Source: Lucinisca nassula (Eukaryota; Mollusca; Bivalvia; Lucinida; Lucinidae). Taken from it: a DNA stretch of 64,000 bases. A model generated the notes under the pieces. It ran no database searches, had not been told where the DNA came from, and saw only the letters and a list, made by a program, of their open reading frames with translations. Positions 33,801 through 44,000 of this stretch are shown here, in pieces. Made by a program: the position numbers and the translations under genes. Every line of letters begins with the position of its first letter. Within the stretch, counting starts at the first letter, position 1. Where the stretch lies: contig OY757011.1 of NCBI GenBank assembly GCA_963580285.1, forward strand, positions 161,063,908 to 161,127,907, given 5' to 3'.

Positions 33801-34473
33801 CTAGCTATCCTGCGTGTTGTAAAGTAGTCCCGGCTTTCTTATGACTGTCTTCCGGCTTTGACCGCCAAAGAAATACGAGTCCGCAAAATATGAAGTCCGG
33901 TTTGGCGCAGTTATCAAAATTGTACATCCTATAATCGCAATACAAACTTTTGAAGCAGACGACTTGATGATTTTATCTTACCTTTCAGAGAATAGATTCA
34001 GCATTTCGTATGAATCAGCTGCATCATGCGAAACTGTATACCCAGATCAATGCGGCGTCTGCTCAGACGTCTGCTCAGGTTTTACACTGTTCTCTAACAG
34101 TGCTGTCAATATTTAAAGGTCAGTTGCAGACCAGAATATTAATGGGTTTTCCGACATGCGAGGTCAAGTCTAGGTCAGTTACAACTAGGTGTATATCAGA
34201 CTTTGCGAGAAAGGCTGTACCTTTCAACCCTGGAATATGGTGCAGATACCTATGCAAACAGTGTAGGTCCTGTGATATAATTCTAGGTGCCATATTTAGC
34301 AGAATGGACGAGCCCAACTTCAGTGTCCAGAAACTCAAGACAGTGAATAAATCAATGCACTGACAACACATGCCGATTTTCTCTAAATGCAGGCTGGTCA
34401 TGAACGAAGACTTGGACTGATCCGTTTAAACTTAAGCCGTTAGTAACTGGTGCAAAAAATGTAGAACAAGATC
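33801..34473. other. Unassigned interval with a 117-residue open frame
   Basis: The plus-strand frame 34010-34363 follows a plausible acceptor (ACCTTTCAG at about 33987), but contains a partial hairpin-D (TATACCCAGATCAATGCGGC; CTCAGGTTTTACACTGTT) and another at 34250. It resembles no family and is probably not a gene. Confidence 0.35.
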
Positions 34474-34486
34474 GGCACCGTGTTCT

Positions 34487-34727
34487 TTTTTTTTTTTTTT
34501 TTTTTTGGTTTGGGTTTTACGGCCCTTTCAAGATTATTTCACTCATATCGAGCCGATCGTTAATCATAGGTGGGCGAAAACCGGAGTACCCGGAGAAAAA
34601 CCACCTGACCTTCCGTTGCAGAACTTGGCGTCTCACACGTGACCCGAGCGAGGCTCGAACCCACGGCGGTGAGAGACCTAATGACTAAGAGTCAGCGCTC
34701 TTATCCATTAGGCCACGGAGGCCCGTT
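34487..34727 (-). mobile_element. SINE-K (tRNA-like head, poly-A tail)
   Basis: Flanked by a 13-bp duplication GGCACCGTGTTCT at 34474-34486 and 34728-34740. On the minus strand: GGGCCTCCGTGGCCTAATGG, ATAAGAGCGCTGACTCTTAG, GGGTTCGAGCCTCGC, body TTTTCTCCGGGTACTCCGG, tail GGGCCGTAAAACCCAAACC then poly-A of about 19. The anticodon-loop region CTCTTAG suggests a Lys(CUU)-like source (inference). Confidence 0.92.
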
Positions 34728-34740
34728 GGCACCGTGTTCT

Positions 34741-35294
34741 GTGGCGTTTGATCTTAGTCGACATTGTTTGCCAGATCGAACATTTGATTCAAGTGCAGAT
34801 TTTACAGATAACACTTACATGTACCCAAGACTGACAAACGACCCGGCTATGTTTGGGTTGATTGTTTGGCATTCGACCGGAAGTTACTAATAAGAAAAGC
34901 GATTCAGAGCTAACGTCTACGTGACTATCACTGCCTTCTCAGAATAACCTTTTTCTTGCAGAAAATAGCCGCAGTGAGACCAGGGTATTCCATAAGACTG
35001 AAGAGGGTCATCCTGGAATCATAGGGTGAGCTTGACAAACAGTGTAGACCAAGTTCGGATGCTGCAGGACGCGCTTCTTATCAAAATCTTCACTATTTGT
35101 TTGAAATTTCAGAGTTAAACTAAACAATTTAAATCTCAACCCAGGAGTTTTACCCCAACCTACATCCCACCAACACTTTCGGTGCTTTGATTCTGAAACC
35201 AAACGATTGCATGATTACAAGACGCTTAGGCACCATGCCCTTAAGCTAAAACGGTTAAATCAATCAACCATGACGTATGGTTACCAGTCCGGCC
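34741..35294. other. Unassigned interval
   Basis: TTTTTCTTGCAG at 34960-34972 followed by an open stretch to GGGTGAGC near 35025 looks like a small exon, but no protein family is recognised and hairpin-D wording (GACAAACAGTGTAGACC) follows at once. Confidence 0.35.
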
Positions 35295-35306
35295 ACGATC
35301 CTGTGT

Positions 35307-35611
35307 TTTGTTTTGTTTGATTTTAGGTTTAACGTCCCGTCAACACTGTATAGGTCATTTTGGAGACGTTGCTTCCAATTTTGTGGGACTTTTACCCGAC
35401 ACTGAGATGAAATGACATCTCAAGCCCTGCCGCCCAATGAAAACAATAGGGTTTATATCCATGGACGGTCCGACTCGCACCGCTTTGCCTGGACAGGCTT
35501 AGATCCTCTAAGCAGATTACCAGTACTCGTTTGCGGGTCGGTTTCAGCTCTGCGTGGAAGCATCATTCAGCCCACCCATCTATTTCTTTAAGCCCCGACG
35601 GGCGGGGGCCA
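35307..35611 (-). mobile_element. SINE-B reference copy
   Basis: This copy proves that family B is a retroposon: ACGATCCTGTGT is duplicated at 35295-35306 and 35612-35623. Sense is the minus strand: GCCCGTCGGGGCTTAAAGAA, GATGCTTCCACGCAGAGCTG, TCTGCTTAGAGGATCTAAGCC, GTCGGACCGTCC, TTTCATTGGGCGGCAGGGCTTG, GAGATGTCATTTCATCTCAG, GTCTCCAAAATGACC, GACGGGACGTTAAACC, and an AAATCAAACAAAACAAAAC tail. Length about 305 bp. I do not recognise a tRNA, 7SL or 5S head. Confidence 0.92.
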
Positions 35612-35785
35612 ACGATCCTGTGTACCACCTTCACAACAGCACTGATAGAAACCACATGTTCAGGATCAAACATTTGATGTGTGATGTAAGGTCGTGCCTA
35701 GAAAAGAAGAAATTGTATTTTGTTCTCAAAAAGCATCAAGTGAGAACGTATTGCAACATTTTTCATTAAACCCTGGACAGTTAGA

Positions 35786-35954
35786 GTGAGTGAGTGAGTG
35801 TTTGAGTTTTACGTCCCACTAACAGCTAAGGTCATACGGAGACGATACATCAGTTTAAAGACTCATCAGAAAGTCTGGAGAAGTCCGGGATCGATCCTGT
35901 GATCCCTGGTTTACAAGGCGAGTAGCATAATCACTACACCGCGGAGGCTTCTAA
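35786..35954 (-). mobile_element. SINE-T
   Basis: A 12-bp duplication TGGACAGTTAGA lies at 35774-35785 and 35955-35966. The minus strand reads GCCTCCGCGGTGTAGTGATTA, CTCGCCTTGTAAACCAGGG, CCCGGACTTCTCCAGAC and a CTGTTAGTGGGACGTAAAAC tail with (CTCA)n. Confidence 0.92.
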
Positions 35955-35966
35955 TGGACAGTTAGA

Positions 35967-36173
35967 AGCTGGTCGGAAAGCGGATGGTGTTGGCTCTGAT
36001 TTTTGGTGCCACATGTGTGTGATCTATTTGTCTGTTGGAGCGACATCTTACTATCAACAGAAGACACTAGTGGACGTCGACGTAGCGGAAGACCGACGTC
36101 AGTACGTCAAGATCGTTCCGCTGATTCAAGAAGGGCAGTTGTCAGTTTCTGGCGAAAGAATGTGCACTGTACT
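35967..36173. other. Unassigned interval
   Basis: Short plus-strand open frame 36013-36246 runs into a SINE tail. Nothing is recognised. Confidence 0.35.
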
Positions 36174-36297
36174 GGTTAACCGCTTACGTATAAGCCTGCC
36201 CAGGAAAGTGTTGATAGGTAAACTGACCGGCTCAAAAATGACCTAAATAGTGTTGACTGGGCCGTAAAACCCCAATACAAACAAACAAACAAACGTC
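36174..36297 (+). mobile_element. SINE fragment with (CAAA)n tail
   Basis: GGTTAACCGCTTACGTATAA, GCCTGCCCAGG, then AAATGACCTAAATAGTGTTG, GGGCCGTAAAACCCC and (CAAA)n. It mixes SINE-B body wording with a SINE-K-like tail. Confidence 0.65.
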
Positions 36298-37150
36298 AAG
36301 ATCGATTAACCCGACAGACGCATATGCGAAGCAGATTTCCGCTGGCATCTGCTACACTGTACCTGTAGATAAACAAAGGGTTTCAACTACCGACAAATAA
36401 GCACTGACACTGTTCGTCGCCCTTATGCGATGCACTTTTGAGAGCAAGACGTCTCTGTCGTGAACAAAATTAAGACGTCGACACAGTACGGAACACTTAC
36501 GCTGGTGCATGAAATGCGTACATGTATATTGGCGTCTAAGCGACTCGCGTGATATGCGTTTCAGTGACACATCGCATTTCAGCGCGAATCACGCCGATTG
36601 TCGTTTCCGGATGTTTCGACATATAGGTGTAAACTGAACAGCGAGACGTTACATCAATCAAGTGCGTCGGCCTCACGTGGTTCCATTTATTTTTTTTTTA
36701 CGCTCAGAATCCGGGATATCTAATCCAGCAGGATTACGCGCGGGTTTATATTGCTGTTCTTACTCAAAAATGTCTTCAAGCCAATGGAATTCATGTACTG
36801 GACTAGCCAGCCTTTCTCCTCAGATCTCTTTCCCATAGAGTATCTTTTAGGGGGAGGTATCCACAACCGACCAGACAAAAATGTTACTTATTGACAGTAG
36901 CATTGTTAAAACTTTAATTTTGATGTTGGTTTTGAAAACGTAAATAGTTTCTTTCCAAAATTTGAAACATCGAATGGCATTTCATAATACCACCGGTGTA
37001 TAGACATCTGCAAACATATCATACAATGGAATTTGCAAAACTACTTTTCTAAAATTTAAGATCTTTTTAGAAAGGTTGTCTGTAAGTTTTCACAGTGTTT
37101 TGATTTTCTCATAGAATCTGTCATTTCAGTGCCTTTGGCGCTTTGATTTT
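36298..37150. other. Unassigned interval
   Basis: No recognised gene or repeat. A 72-residue minus-strand frame at 36352-36570 lacks support. Confidence 0.4.
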
Positions 37151-37445
37151 TTTTTTGCACTTTTACCCGACATTGAGATGAAATGGCATCTCAAGCCCTG
37201 CTCACACCGCTTTGCTTGGGCAGGCGTAGATCCTCTAAGCGGCCTACCAGTACTCGTGTGCGGGTCAGTTTCAGCTCTGCGTGGAAGCATAATGCAGCCC
37301 ATCTATTTCTTGAAGTCCCGATATGGACGGGGGCCGTCATTTGATCTCAGTGTGGGGTAAAAGTTCCACAAAATTGGAAGCAGCGTCTCCAAAATGACCT
37401 ACACAGTGTTGACGGGGACGTTAAACCCTAAATCAACCAACCAAC
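37151..37445. mobile_element. SINE-B fold-back chimera
   Basis: 37157-37335 is family B in the antisense reading (TTTTACCCGACATTGAGATG ... TTCTTGAAGTCCCG). It then switches at about 37336 to the sense reading (GGTAAAAGTTCCACAAAATT ... GACGGGGACGTTAAACCCTA). The open frame at 37178-37360 is read-through. Confidence 0.75.
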
Positions 37446-37486
37446 CATCCCAATATATAAACTCTTATGATATGTTTGGGTGGCAG

Positions 37487-37600
37487 GGCTTGAGAAGTCA
37501 TTTCATCTCAATATGTCGGGTAAAAGTCTCACAAAACTGTAAGCAACGTCTCCAAAAATTACCTAAATAGTGTTGGCGAGGCCATAAAACCTAACTTTAA
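37487..37600 (+). mobile_element. SINE-B/K-type 3' fragment
   Basis: GGCAGGGCTTGAGAAGTCATT, AATATGTCGGGTAAAAGTC, AGCAACGTCTCCAAAAATTACC, ending GGCCATAAAACC. Confidence 0.65.
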
Positions 37601-37634
37601 AGTCATCAGGTCGGTTCGAACCGGTCACATAAGA

Positions 37635-37890
37635 CGCTACTTTTAAATTGCAACTGAAAACGTGTGTTTTCTCCGGGTACTCCGTCTGATCTTAGCGAGT
37701 GAAATAATTTTGAACGGTAACCCTACCTTTAGGAAGCCCCGTTGTGTAGTGGTAATGCTACTCGCCTCATAAACCAGGGATCGTGGATTCGATTCCGGGT
37801 TTCTCCAGACTTTCGGATGAGTCTTTAAGAGGGGAGGTCCCGTCTCCGTTTCACCTTAGCTGTTGGTGGAACGTAAAACTCAAACCCACA
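37635..37890 (+). mobile_element. SINE-K fragment followed by SINE-T copy
   Basis: 37660-37725 has TGTTTTCTCCGGGTACTCCG and GAGTGAAATAATTTTGAACGG (SINE-K body). From 37733 a SINE-T copy reads AAGCCCCGTTGTGTAGTGGTA, CTCGCCTCATAAACCAGGGAT, GATTCGATTCCGGG, TCCAGACTTTCGGATGAGTC, GTTGGTGGAACGTAAAACTC. Confidence 0.8.
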
Positions 37891-38640
37891 CGCGTTTGTA
37901 TAGAGTGCACCTGGGTCACGTATAATATTATGTTGTGTTATTGTATTACATGTACTGTATTGCCAACACGTTTATCGTGTTGTAACCGACCAGTGAGTGG
38001 AAAGCTGGGACATTTGAATTATGCTGTCAGAAAGTGAGTCGATTTTATCATATACATTAACTTTTATCACTGTTTATTGTAACCATGAGACATTAATTGG
38101 CTAGCTTTTGCGTGTACCAGACCGGTACTAGACAACACTGTGATAAATATTTTGTTGATATTTTTTGTATCAATGCCATTTAGTCATTCAACATGTTCAA
38201 TGTCAGATTTTATTGTGTTGGGGTCACTGATTATAAACCCTTACATGTGGATTATTTTGTTTCGTCTTCCAGAGAAAGAAACGAGATATCGTAGGAGAGA
38301 TGAAAGTGAGGGGCAGGGAAGAAGGGTGATATTAAATGGAGGTGTAGAAACATAATAAATAACACCCCACCCCACCCTCAGTCTCTACCCTTATACCTGC
38401 TGCAAGGCCAGCAGGCTTGGGCCAAATGTAACCGTAACGGCCAATATGAGTCCCCCCCCCCCCCCCCCCCCCCCGAACGCCTCAGTGACGCAAGATACAC
38501 GACAACCCATTCCATCCCACTTTAATAGTCAAGGTCAAAAGACTGCAATGTCGGAAGATGCTTATTCGGACTTCACTGCGCCGTGCCTCTAGAAAATGAA
38601 ATTTCATGTCGAGCCCTAAGTATATTTTTACGGGAAAAAA
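37891..38640. other. Unassigned interval with poly-C
   Basis: Poly-C tract at 38453-38474. Plus-strand frames 37783-38037 and 38140-38355 are not recognised; the first starts inside the SINE. No splice-consistent exon was identified. Confidence 0.4.
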
Positions 38641-38650
38641 TCACAGGCAC

Positions 38651-38730
38651 TTGTAGCATACCCCCCCCCCCCCTCCCGACCTTATATAGATAATAAGGGT
38701 AGGGTGGGATTTATGCTACAAGTGCCTGTG
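38651..38730. repeat. Inverted repeat with 19-bp perfect arms
   Basis: CACAGGCACTTGTAGCATA is exactly inverted as TATGCTACAAGTGCCTGTG around a poly-C-containing loop. Confidence 0.92.
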
Positions 38731-38822
38731 GGAAAAATGGTCGATCAATCTTATAAAGTAGGTTTACTTATAAAATAAAATCTTGTCCGCGCCAGTATCA
38801 AACGGGAACGTTGATTGAACAT

Positions 38823-38882
<60 letters not shown>
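38823..38882. repeat. (GA)n microsatellite
   Basis: About 29 GA repeats, followed by a short duplicate of the flanking CAGAACGTTGACTGAACGTT wording. Confidence 0.95.
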
Positions 38883-39111
38883 AGACACAGAACGTTGACT
38901 GAACGTTGAAACATCTGAGAGAAGAAGAAGAAGATGATGAGTCATTGATGATAACTTAGGTACCTGTGCTCGTCCAAAGACATATTTCGCTTGACACGAC
39001 TCACGTTAGGTTTAACACGCATATTTAAATATATTGGAAGTAAAAAAAAAAAAAAATCAGATATGAAAATACGATTTTTGTTTTCATTTTTCTGCGCCAA
39101 ACAAAAATTGT

Positions 39112-39256
39112 ACATACTCGTTACTACCACCTCGAGGCGGTTCGATCGAGTACCCACAATCTATGTTTTTGAGCAGAAATAAGAAAACTTATGTCCACCC
39201 CTGTATGAAATTTGGGTTTAAGGGGGTCAAAATCATAGAGGCGTGTTTTCGGGATG
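39112..39256 (+). mobile_element. MITE-A, 5'-truncated
   Basis: Retains the right half: CTCGAGGCGGTTCGATCGAG, TACCCACAATCTATG, AGCAGAAATAAGAAAA, GGGTTTAAGGGGGTC and the end GGCGTGTTTTCGGGATG. Confidence 0.8.
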
Positions 39257-39847
39257 CAAAGAGTCTATAAAACACGACAGTAAAATGGAATCTTTAAGTT
39301 GAAATTCATGGCTGTGCATGCCCAGCTAAAACTCTTCTTCAACTATTTTGCTGCAGATCCGGTTAACATCTTAGAAGAACTTTGCTAATGAAAGATTTAA
39401 GGTAAAACCGGAGCCTTTTGTGGTGACTAAATTATCAGTAAGCGTAATAGCTCGGTGGACCCCCCCCCCCTCCCCCCCCCCCACACACACCACCACCACC
39501 TGTGCAGGGAGAGCAATCCCCTGTGCAGGTTAAAGAACCCTACTGTGATTACATGATTACTGTGTGGGCTTTCAGTCCCCTCCTGGGGTTAGGGCGAAAT
39601 AGGAAGAAAGAAAGTCAGATGGGTTTGGAGGAGCCAGGCTACAAACGATCTTCTGAGAGATACCTCTCTATTTCACTCGTATATATCACTCTTGTTTGTA
39701 ACTGGGATATGTCAGTGCGTTGTTGTCGCGCCTGCTTTAAACATGGCGCGATATAGGAGTCCCATGTTGCGTCCGCTCGTTTGTCAAGCCGTCGGTCAAC
39801 ATTTGCGACAACTCTAGCTCACCCTAATGGACTTTTCTCAAGATTAA
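39257..39847. other. Unassigned interval with poly-C tract
   Basis: C-rich run at 39460-39482 followed by (CA)n/(CAC)n. The plus-strand frame 39502-39756 is not recognised. Confidence 0.4.
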
Positions 39848-40013
39848 TATCCCAGCTGGCATACGTCGCTATGACAACGTCAAATCAACGTCGGTGCAAC
39901 GATGCACCGACGTTGATGTGACGTTGCACCGACATTGATGTGACGTTGCATAAACGTCATGACGTTGCACCGACGTTGACATGACGTTATAATTACGTCA
40001 AGTTCCTGCTGGG
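39848..40013. mobile_element. MITE-S, TCCCAGC ends with GACGTTG repeats
   Basis: Starts ATCCCAGCTGGCATACGTCG and ends TTCCTGCTGGGAT (inverted). The interior is a set of palindromic words such as GCACCGACGTTGATGTGACG. A relative is inverted at 59165-59290. Confidence 0.8.
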
Positions 40014-40129
40014 ATGACACTTGGTGCAAACACAACATGTAATGCAAGCATCCATATTTGACCTTTTTCAGCATTTCATGTCTCACTGCTTTTGTGAACT
40101 ATTGCACAAACCTTTAGCCTTCTTTATTT

Positions 40130-42752
40130 TTTATTAATCCGCCGCCGGGAAGCGGAGCAGGGACTTTAGGAATGACCCGCGTCTGTCCATCTGTCCATCC
40201 GTCTGTAACACTTTCTTGTCCGCTCAATATCTCATGAACCCTTTGATAGATTTTCATTAAACTTTGATCAAATTTTCTCCTCAGTGAGTTGATGTACAGA
40301 ACCTATAAATAAACCATGTCGACTCGAGATCAAGGTCACAGTTGAAGGTCAAAAGTTTGAGCCTTGAATTTTTGTCTATTCCCTATCTCCTTTACCTCTG
40401 AAGGGTTTTCATTAAATTTCGGTCAAATGTTTGCCTAAGTGAGATGATGTGCAGAATCCAGAATTCAACCATTGTCACTGAAGGTGAAGGTCACAATTGA
40501 AGGTCACGAGTTTGAGCCATCTGCCTGTAACACTTTCTTGTTCGCTCCGTATCCCCCGAAGCCTTTGAGAGATTTTCATTAATCTTTGATTAAATATTTA
40601 CCTCAGTGAGCTGGTGTGCAGAACCCATAAATAAACCATCTCGACTCAAATTCAAGGTAAAAGTTGAAGAGCACAATTTTGAGCCTGGATATTTTTGGCC
40701 GTTACATATCTCCTATACCCCAGAAGGATTTTCATTAAACGTTGGTCAAATGTATGCCTGAGTGAGGCGATGTGCAGAACCCACAGTTCAACCATGTTGA
40801 ATCAAAGTGAAGGTCACAAATGAAAGCCACGAGTTTGTGCCTTGAATTTCATGTCCGCTCTATATCTCTTTACCCCTTGAAAGATTTTCATTGAACTTTG
40901 GTCAGCTATTAGCCTTAGTGTGCTTATTTGCAGAATCCGTAACTACACCATGAAGACTCGAGGTGAAGGTCATAGTCTATCTCTATATCAATACTGCATC
41001 ACCCCCTCGCGGGGATTACGTGCAGGTGCGCGTCAGTTCGATGTTAGTAGAAGAAGTTTAAAATTAAAAAGTTTCCGTAAGAACTGTTAGAGAAGGTGGA
41101 ATAAAAATGATAGGGTTAACACGTTAATAGTCAGAAACAAGCTGACAGTGAAAGCTAAAAGATAAAAACAGTGCGCTGGCATTTGTGGCATTGGGTGGCT
41201 AACCATGCATTCTGCCCTTTTGAAGGATTGGAAAGTGGGCAGTAATGGCAACATTGGATGGCAGCCGGTTCCATTGCACGATTGCGAGGGGGTAGAACGA
41301 ATACTTGTAATAATCTACTCTGGTGTGAATTTGTCGATAAACCAGTGGGTGAGAGTTTTTATGGGAAATCCTGGTCGGGTGCACACATACGGTGTAGGTC
41401 TATAGCTACAAGTCCGTGGACAATTTTGTAGAACAGGCAGAGCCGGGAATCATTTCTTCTCTGTTCCAGAGTACGCCAGCCAAGGTGGTCTAACATGTCT
41501 GTAACACTCGCCTGTCTGCAGTAGTTTTCAAGTGTCCACCTGGCTGCCCTACGTTGGATCATTTCGATTTTATAGATGTTGTTTTGGGTGTAAGGGCTCC
41601 AGACAGAGGAGGAGTACTCTACTAGGGGGCGTACCAGTGTCTTGTATGCCATTTCGCGGATGGCTGGTGACTTTGTCCTGATGTTTCGCTTAATGAACCC
41701 TAATGATCGGCTAGCTGTTGTGCATGTCTTTTGGATGTGGTTGTTGAAAGATAGGTTGCTGCTGATTTCAACGCCCAGATACTTGGAGCCTTCAACCGAT
41801 TCAAGAATCTGACCGTGCAGTAGGTATTCACTCGGGACTGGAGTTCGTGCTCGTGTCACGTGTATGACAACACACTTACTTGGATTGAACTCCATATCCC
41901 ATTGCAGTTCCCACTCATGGAGACAGTCAAGATCCTTCTGCAGTACTTGAGCATCCTGTAGGCTGGAGACTGCCAGGTAGATGGCCGTATCATCAGCAAA
42001 CAACCGAACCTTAGATCTGCCCTGTCCGGTAGGTCGTTGATGTAAATCAATAAAGTATTGGGCCCAGGACGGAACCCTGAGGGACCCCAGATGTTACAGG
42101 CACCGTTTCTGACTGTTCGTTTTCGAGAACAACAGTTTGTGTTCGGCCGGAAAGGAATGCCTGGAGACAGTCAAGATCCTTCTGCAGTACTTGAGCATCC
42201 TGTAGCCTGAAGGTCACAAGTTTGAACCTTTAATATTTTGTTATTCCATATCTCCTTTTACCCCTCGAAGGATTATCATAACACTTTGGCCAATTGTTGA
42301 CCTAAGCAACATGATGATTAGATCATGTAGAACCCATAACTCAACCATGCCAACTTAAGGTGAAGGGAACAATCGAAGGTCACGAGTTTGACCCTTGATT
42401 TATTTTTAGTCCGTTACATAATTCCTTTACTCCTTCAAGGATTTTCATTAAACTTTGATCGAATGTTGGCCTAATTGACATGCTTTGCAAAACCGTTAAC
42501 CCAACCATCCTGACGCAAGGTGAATGTCAAGTTTTAAGGGCACGAGTTTGAGCCTTGAATTTCCTGTAGTACGCTTTACATCTCTTTTACCCATTGAAAG
42601 AGTTTCATTAAACTTTGGTCAAATATTTGCATCAGTGCGCTGATGTGCGGTATCCATAACCACACCATGACAAATCAAGGTCAAGGACACAATTGAAGGG
42701 TCATGAAACTGCGGGCGGGGTTTTTCCGTCCCTCAGACTGCCTTCTTGTTAT
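40130..42752 (+). mobile_element. Tandem-repeat element E7, split by a LINE
   Basis: Starts TCCGCCGCCGGGAAGCGGAG, then GTCTGTCCATCTGTCCATCC. About eight units of about 165 bp follow (CACTTTCTTGTCCGCTC, GGATTTTCATTAAACTTTGG, CAGTGAGCTGATGTGCAGAA, AGGTCAC-AGTTGAAGGTCA). It ends GAAACTGCGGGCGGGG, hairpin-like CCGTCCCTCAG and CTTCTTGTTA. Five units lie before the LINE insertion (about 40985) and three after it (about 42208). Confidence 0.75.
40985..42207 (-). pseudogene. Non-LTR retrotransposon reverse transcriptase, 5'-truncated and frameshifted
   Basis: On the minus strand, from about 42160: FLSGRTQTVVLENEQSETVP, SGVPQGSVLGPIL, IYINDLP, then FADDTAIYLAVSSLQDAQVL with the catalytic Asp-Asp, FNPSKCVVIHVTR, GSKYLGVEISSNLSFNNHI, LVRPLVEYSSSVWSPYTQNN, ending QWNRLPSN near 41200. 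This is the palm/thumb and C-terminal region of a Jockey/CR1-type LINE polymerase. The 214-residue open part is 41359-42003. At least three frame changes separate the blocks. A 46-bp piece of the RT (41920-41965) is duplicated at the truncated 5' end (42159-42205), the trace of an aberrant insertion. Non-functional. Confidence 0.88.
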
Positions 42753-42769
42753 TATTGTTATTATTATTT

Positions 42770-43028
42770 CATTACGAAAACACGCCTAAACAAATACATC
42801 GTGACCTTTCTTTCCGAAAATTTTAAGATGAAACATGTAATATTTTTCTTATTTCTGCTCAAACTATAGATTTTGGGTACTCGTTAGAACCGCCTCAATG
42901 AGTACCCACAATCTATATTTTTAGAGCAGAAATAAAGAAAAATAAGGTTTTCCCCTGTAAACCCCAGTTTTACAATACAAAAGTGGGGTTCAAGGGGGTC
43001 AAAATTATATAGGCGTGTTTTCGTGATG
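42770..43028 (+). mobile_element. MITE-A immediately upstream of CISD-b exon 2
   Basis: Ends CATTACGAAAACACGCCTAA and TATAGGCGTGTTTTCGTGATG are inverted. One side of the palindromic core is deleted (CGTTAGAACCGCCTCAATGAG then TACCCACAATC). It stops 38 bp before the exon, and E7 ends 18 bp before it begins. Confidence 0.9.
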
Positions 43029-43066
43029 CGCCGTTACCTGTGTGCTTCTCTGTTTTCTTCTTACAG

Positions 43067-43263
43067 GATCCGATTGGCTAAAGGTGTTGCCAGTAGTCGG
43101 GACACTGTCAGTGCTGGCGTACCTCACTCTCCAAGCTTTGAAACGTAAAAATGGGCAGGTGAATCTGAGTATACAAAAGGACCTTCCTAAAGTGGTTCAC
43201 GGGATAGATATCGAGGACCTTGGAGAAAGTGTATCCTATTGTAGATGTTGGAGATCAGGGAAA
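43067..43263 (+). CDS. CISD copy b, exon 2 (membrane anchor plus CxC)
   Basis: Paralogue of 8534-8742 with identical intron phases: acceptor TTTTCTTCTTACAG, entry in phase 1, exit in phase 0 at GTAAGG. It encodes 66 residues: GSDWLKVLPVVGTLSVLAYL (helix), a linker four residues shorter than copy a, VNLSIQKDLPKVVHGIDIED, LGESVSYCRCWRSGK. About two thirds of residues are identical to copy a. Cluster ligands 1 and 2 (CRC) are present. The usual lysine after CWRS is glycine here, next to the cluster. Being open and spliceable with conserved substitutions, it looks functional. The first exon was not located between 20046 and 43066. It could be shared with copy a by alternative splicing or hidden in the repeats. 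Confidence 0.93.
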
Positions 43264-43313
43264 GTAAGGATTGATTACATAAACCCATTGCATGCGGGAA
43301 ACCCCTAAAGGGG

Positions 43314-43384
43314 TGCCTTGGCAAACAGTGCCGGCACAGAATGCGGCGTTTGATCAGGGCCTGCACTATTTGCTGGCAGAATTT
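43314..43384. repeat. Hairpin-D
   Basis: GCCTTGGCAAACAGTGCCGG, CACAGAATGCGGCGTTTGATC, AGGGCCTGCACTATTTGCTGG. It lies 50 bp after the CISD-b exon 2 donor and is less perfect than other copies. Confidence 0.7.
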
Positions 43385-43501
43385 TCCGTCAAAAATAGAA
43401 TAAAAACAAAAAAATAGACCTGACACCCCTTATATCACAAATGGACTTGTCCAGCATAAGCAGTGGAAGAGTCCACTAGTATACAATGGATTAACAGGCC
43501 T

Positions 43502-43796
43502 ATCACATTAACATGTCTGTGAAATGTAGTCTCCCGTAAACTCCACATTTTATAGAGAAAGGTGGGGTCTGCCGGGTAATACATTGTTTTCCCTATTCTT
43601 GCCGCGTCAGAAACATTGAGTGTAGCTATTCGTTTGAACCACCTCAATATGGCGGTTCTGGCGAGTACCCACAATCTATGTTTAAAGCAGAAATAAAAAA
43701 TATAATTATGCCACTATTTCATGAGAAAAATGTCATTTTAAAGGTTTGAAAGAAAGCATTACACCACGTGGATGTATTATCCTGATACGAGTTGTG
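43502..43796 (-). mobile_element. MITE-A, subfamily 2, inverted copy
   Basis: CACATTAACATGTCTGTGAAA at the left is the inverse of the usual right end. The core ACCACCTCAATATGGCGGTT is a decayed palindrome. CGTGGATGTATTATCCTGAT closes it. Confidence 0.75.
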
Positions 43797-44000
43797 TGGG
43801 AGGGATGTTTTCTATCTGCTCATAGAACTTCGAAGCTCTTTCCAAATCACTTCGAATGACAGCCGCCACAATGCGACGCTGTCGTATCCATGTTTAACTT
43901 AACGTCAAAGAATGCGACATCTATCAGCTAATGTGCATATCACTTGTTTTATCCTACCCGTGGACCGTGGGTGAGAGCAAATATTTTGTGTTTCCCTTAA

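Noticed and set aside
34010..34363. 117-residue open frame after a CAG acceptor-like site as an exon
   Set aside because: It crosses hairpin-D sequences and shows no family resemblance. The acceptor is a weak match.
36780..36850. Candidate CISD-b first exon (short ATG frame at about 36770)
   Set aside because: The encoded 22 residues do not resemble CISD N-termini and end in a stop before any phase-1 donor.
37733..37810. tRNA-Thr gene
   Set aside because: Repeated SINE-T wording follows, acceptor-stem pairing is poor and five similar copies share the same body.
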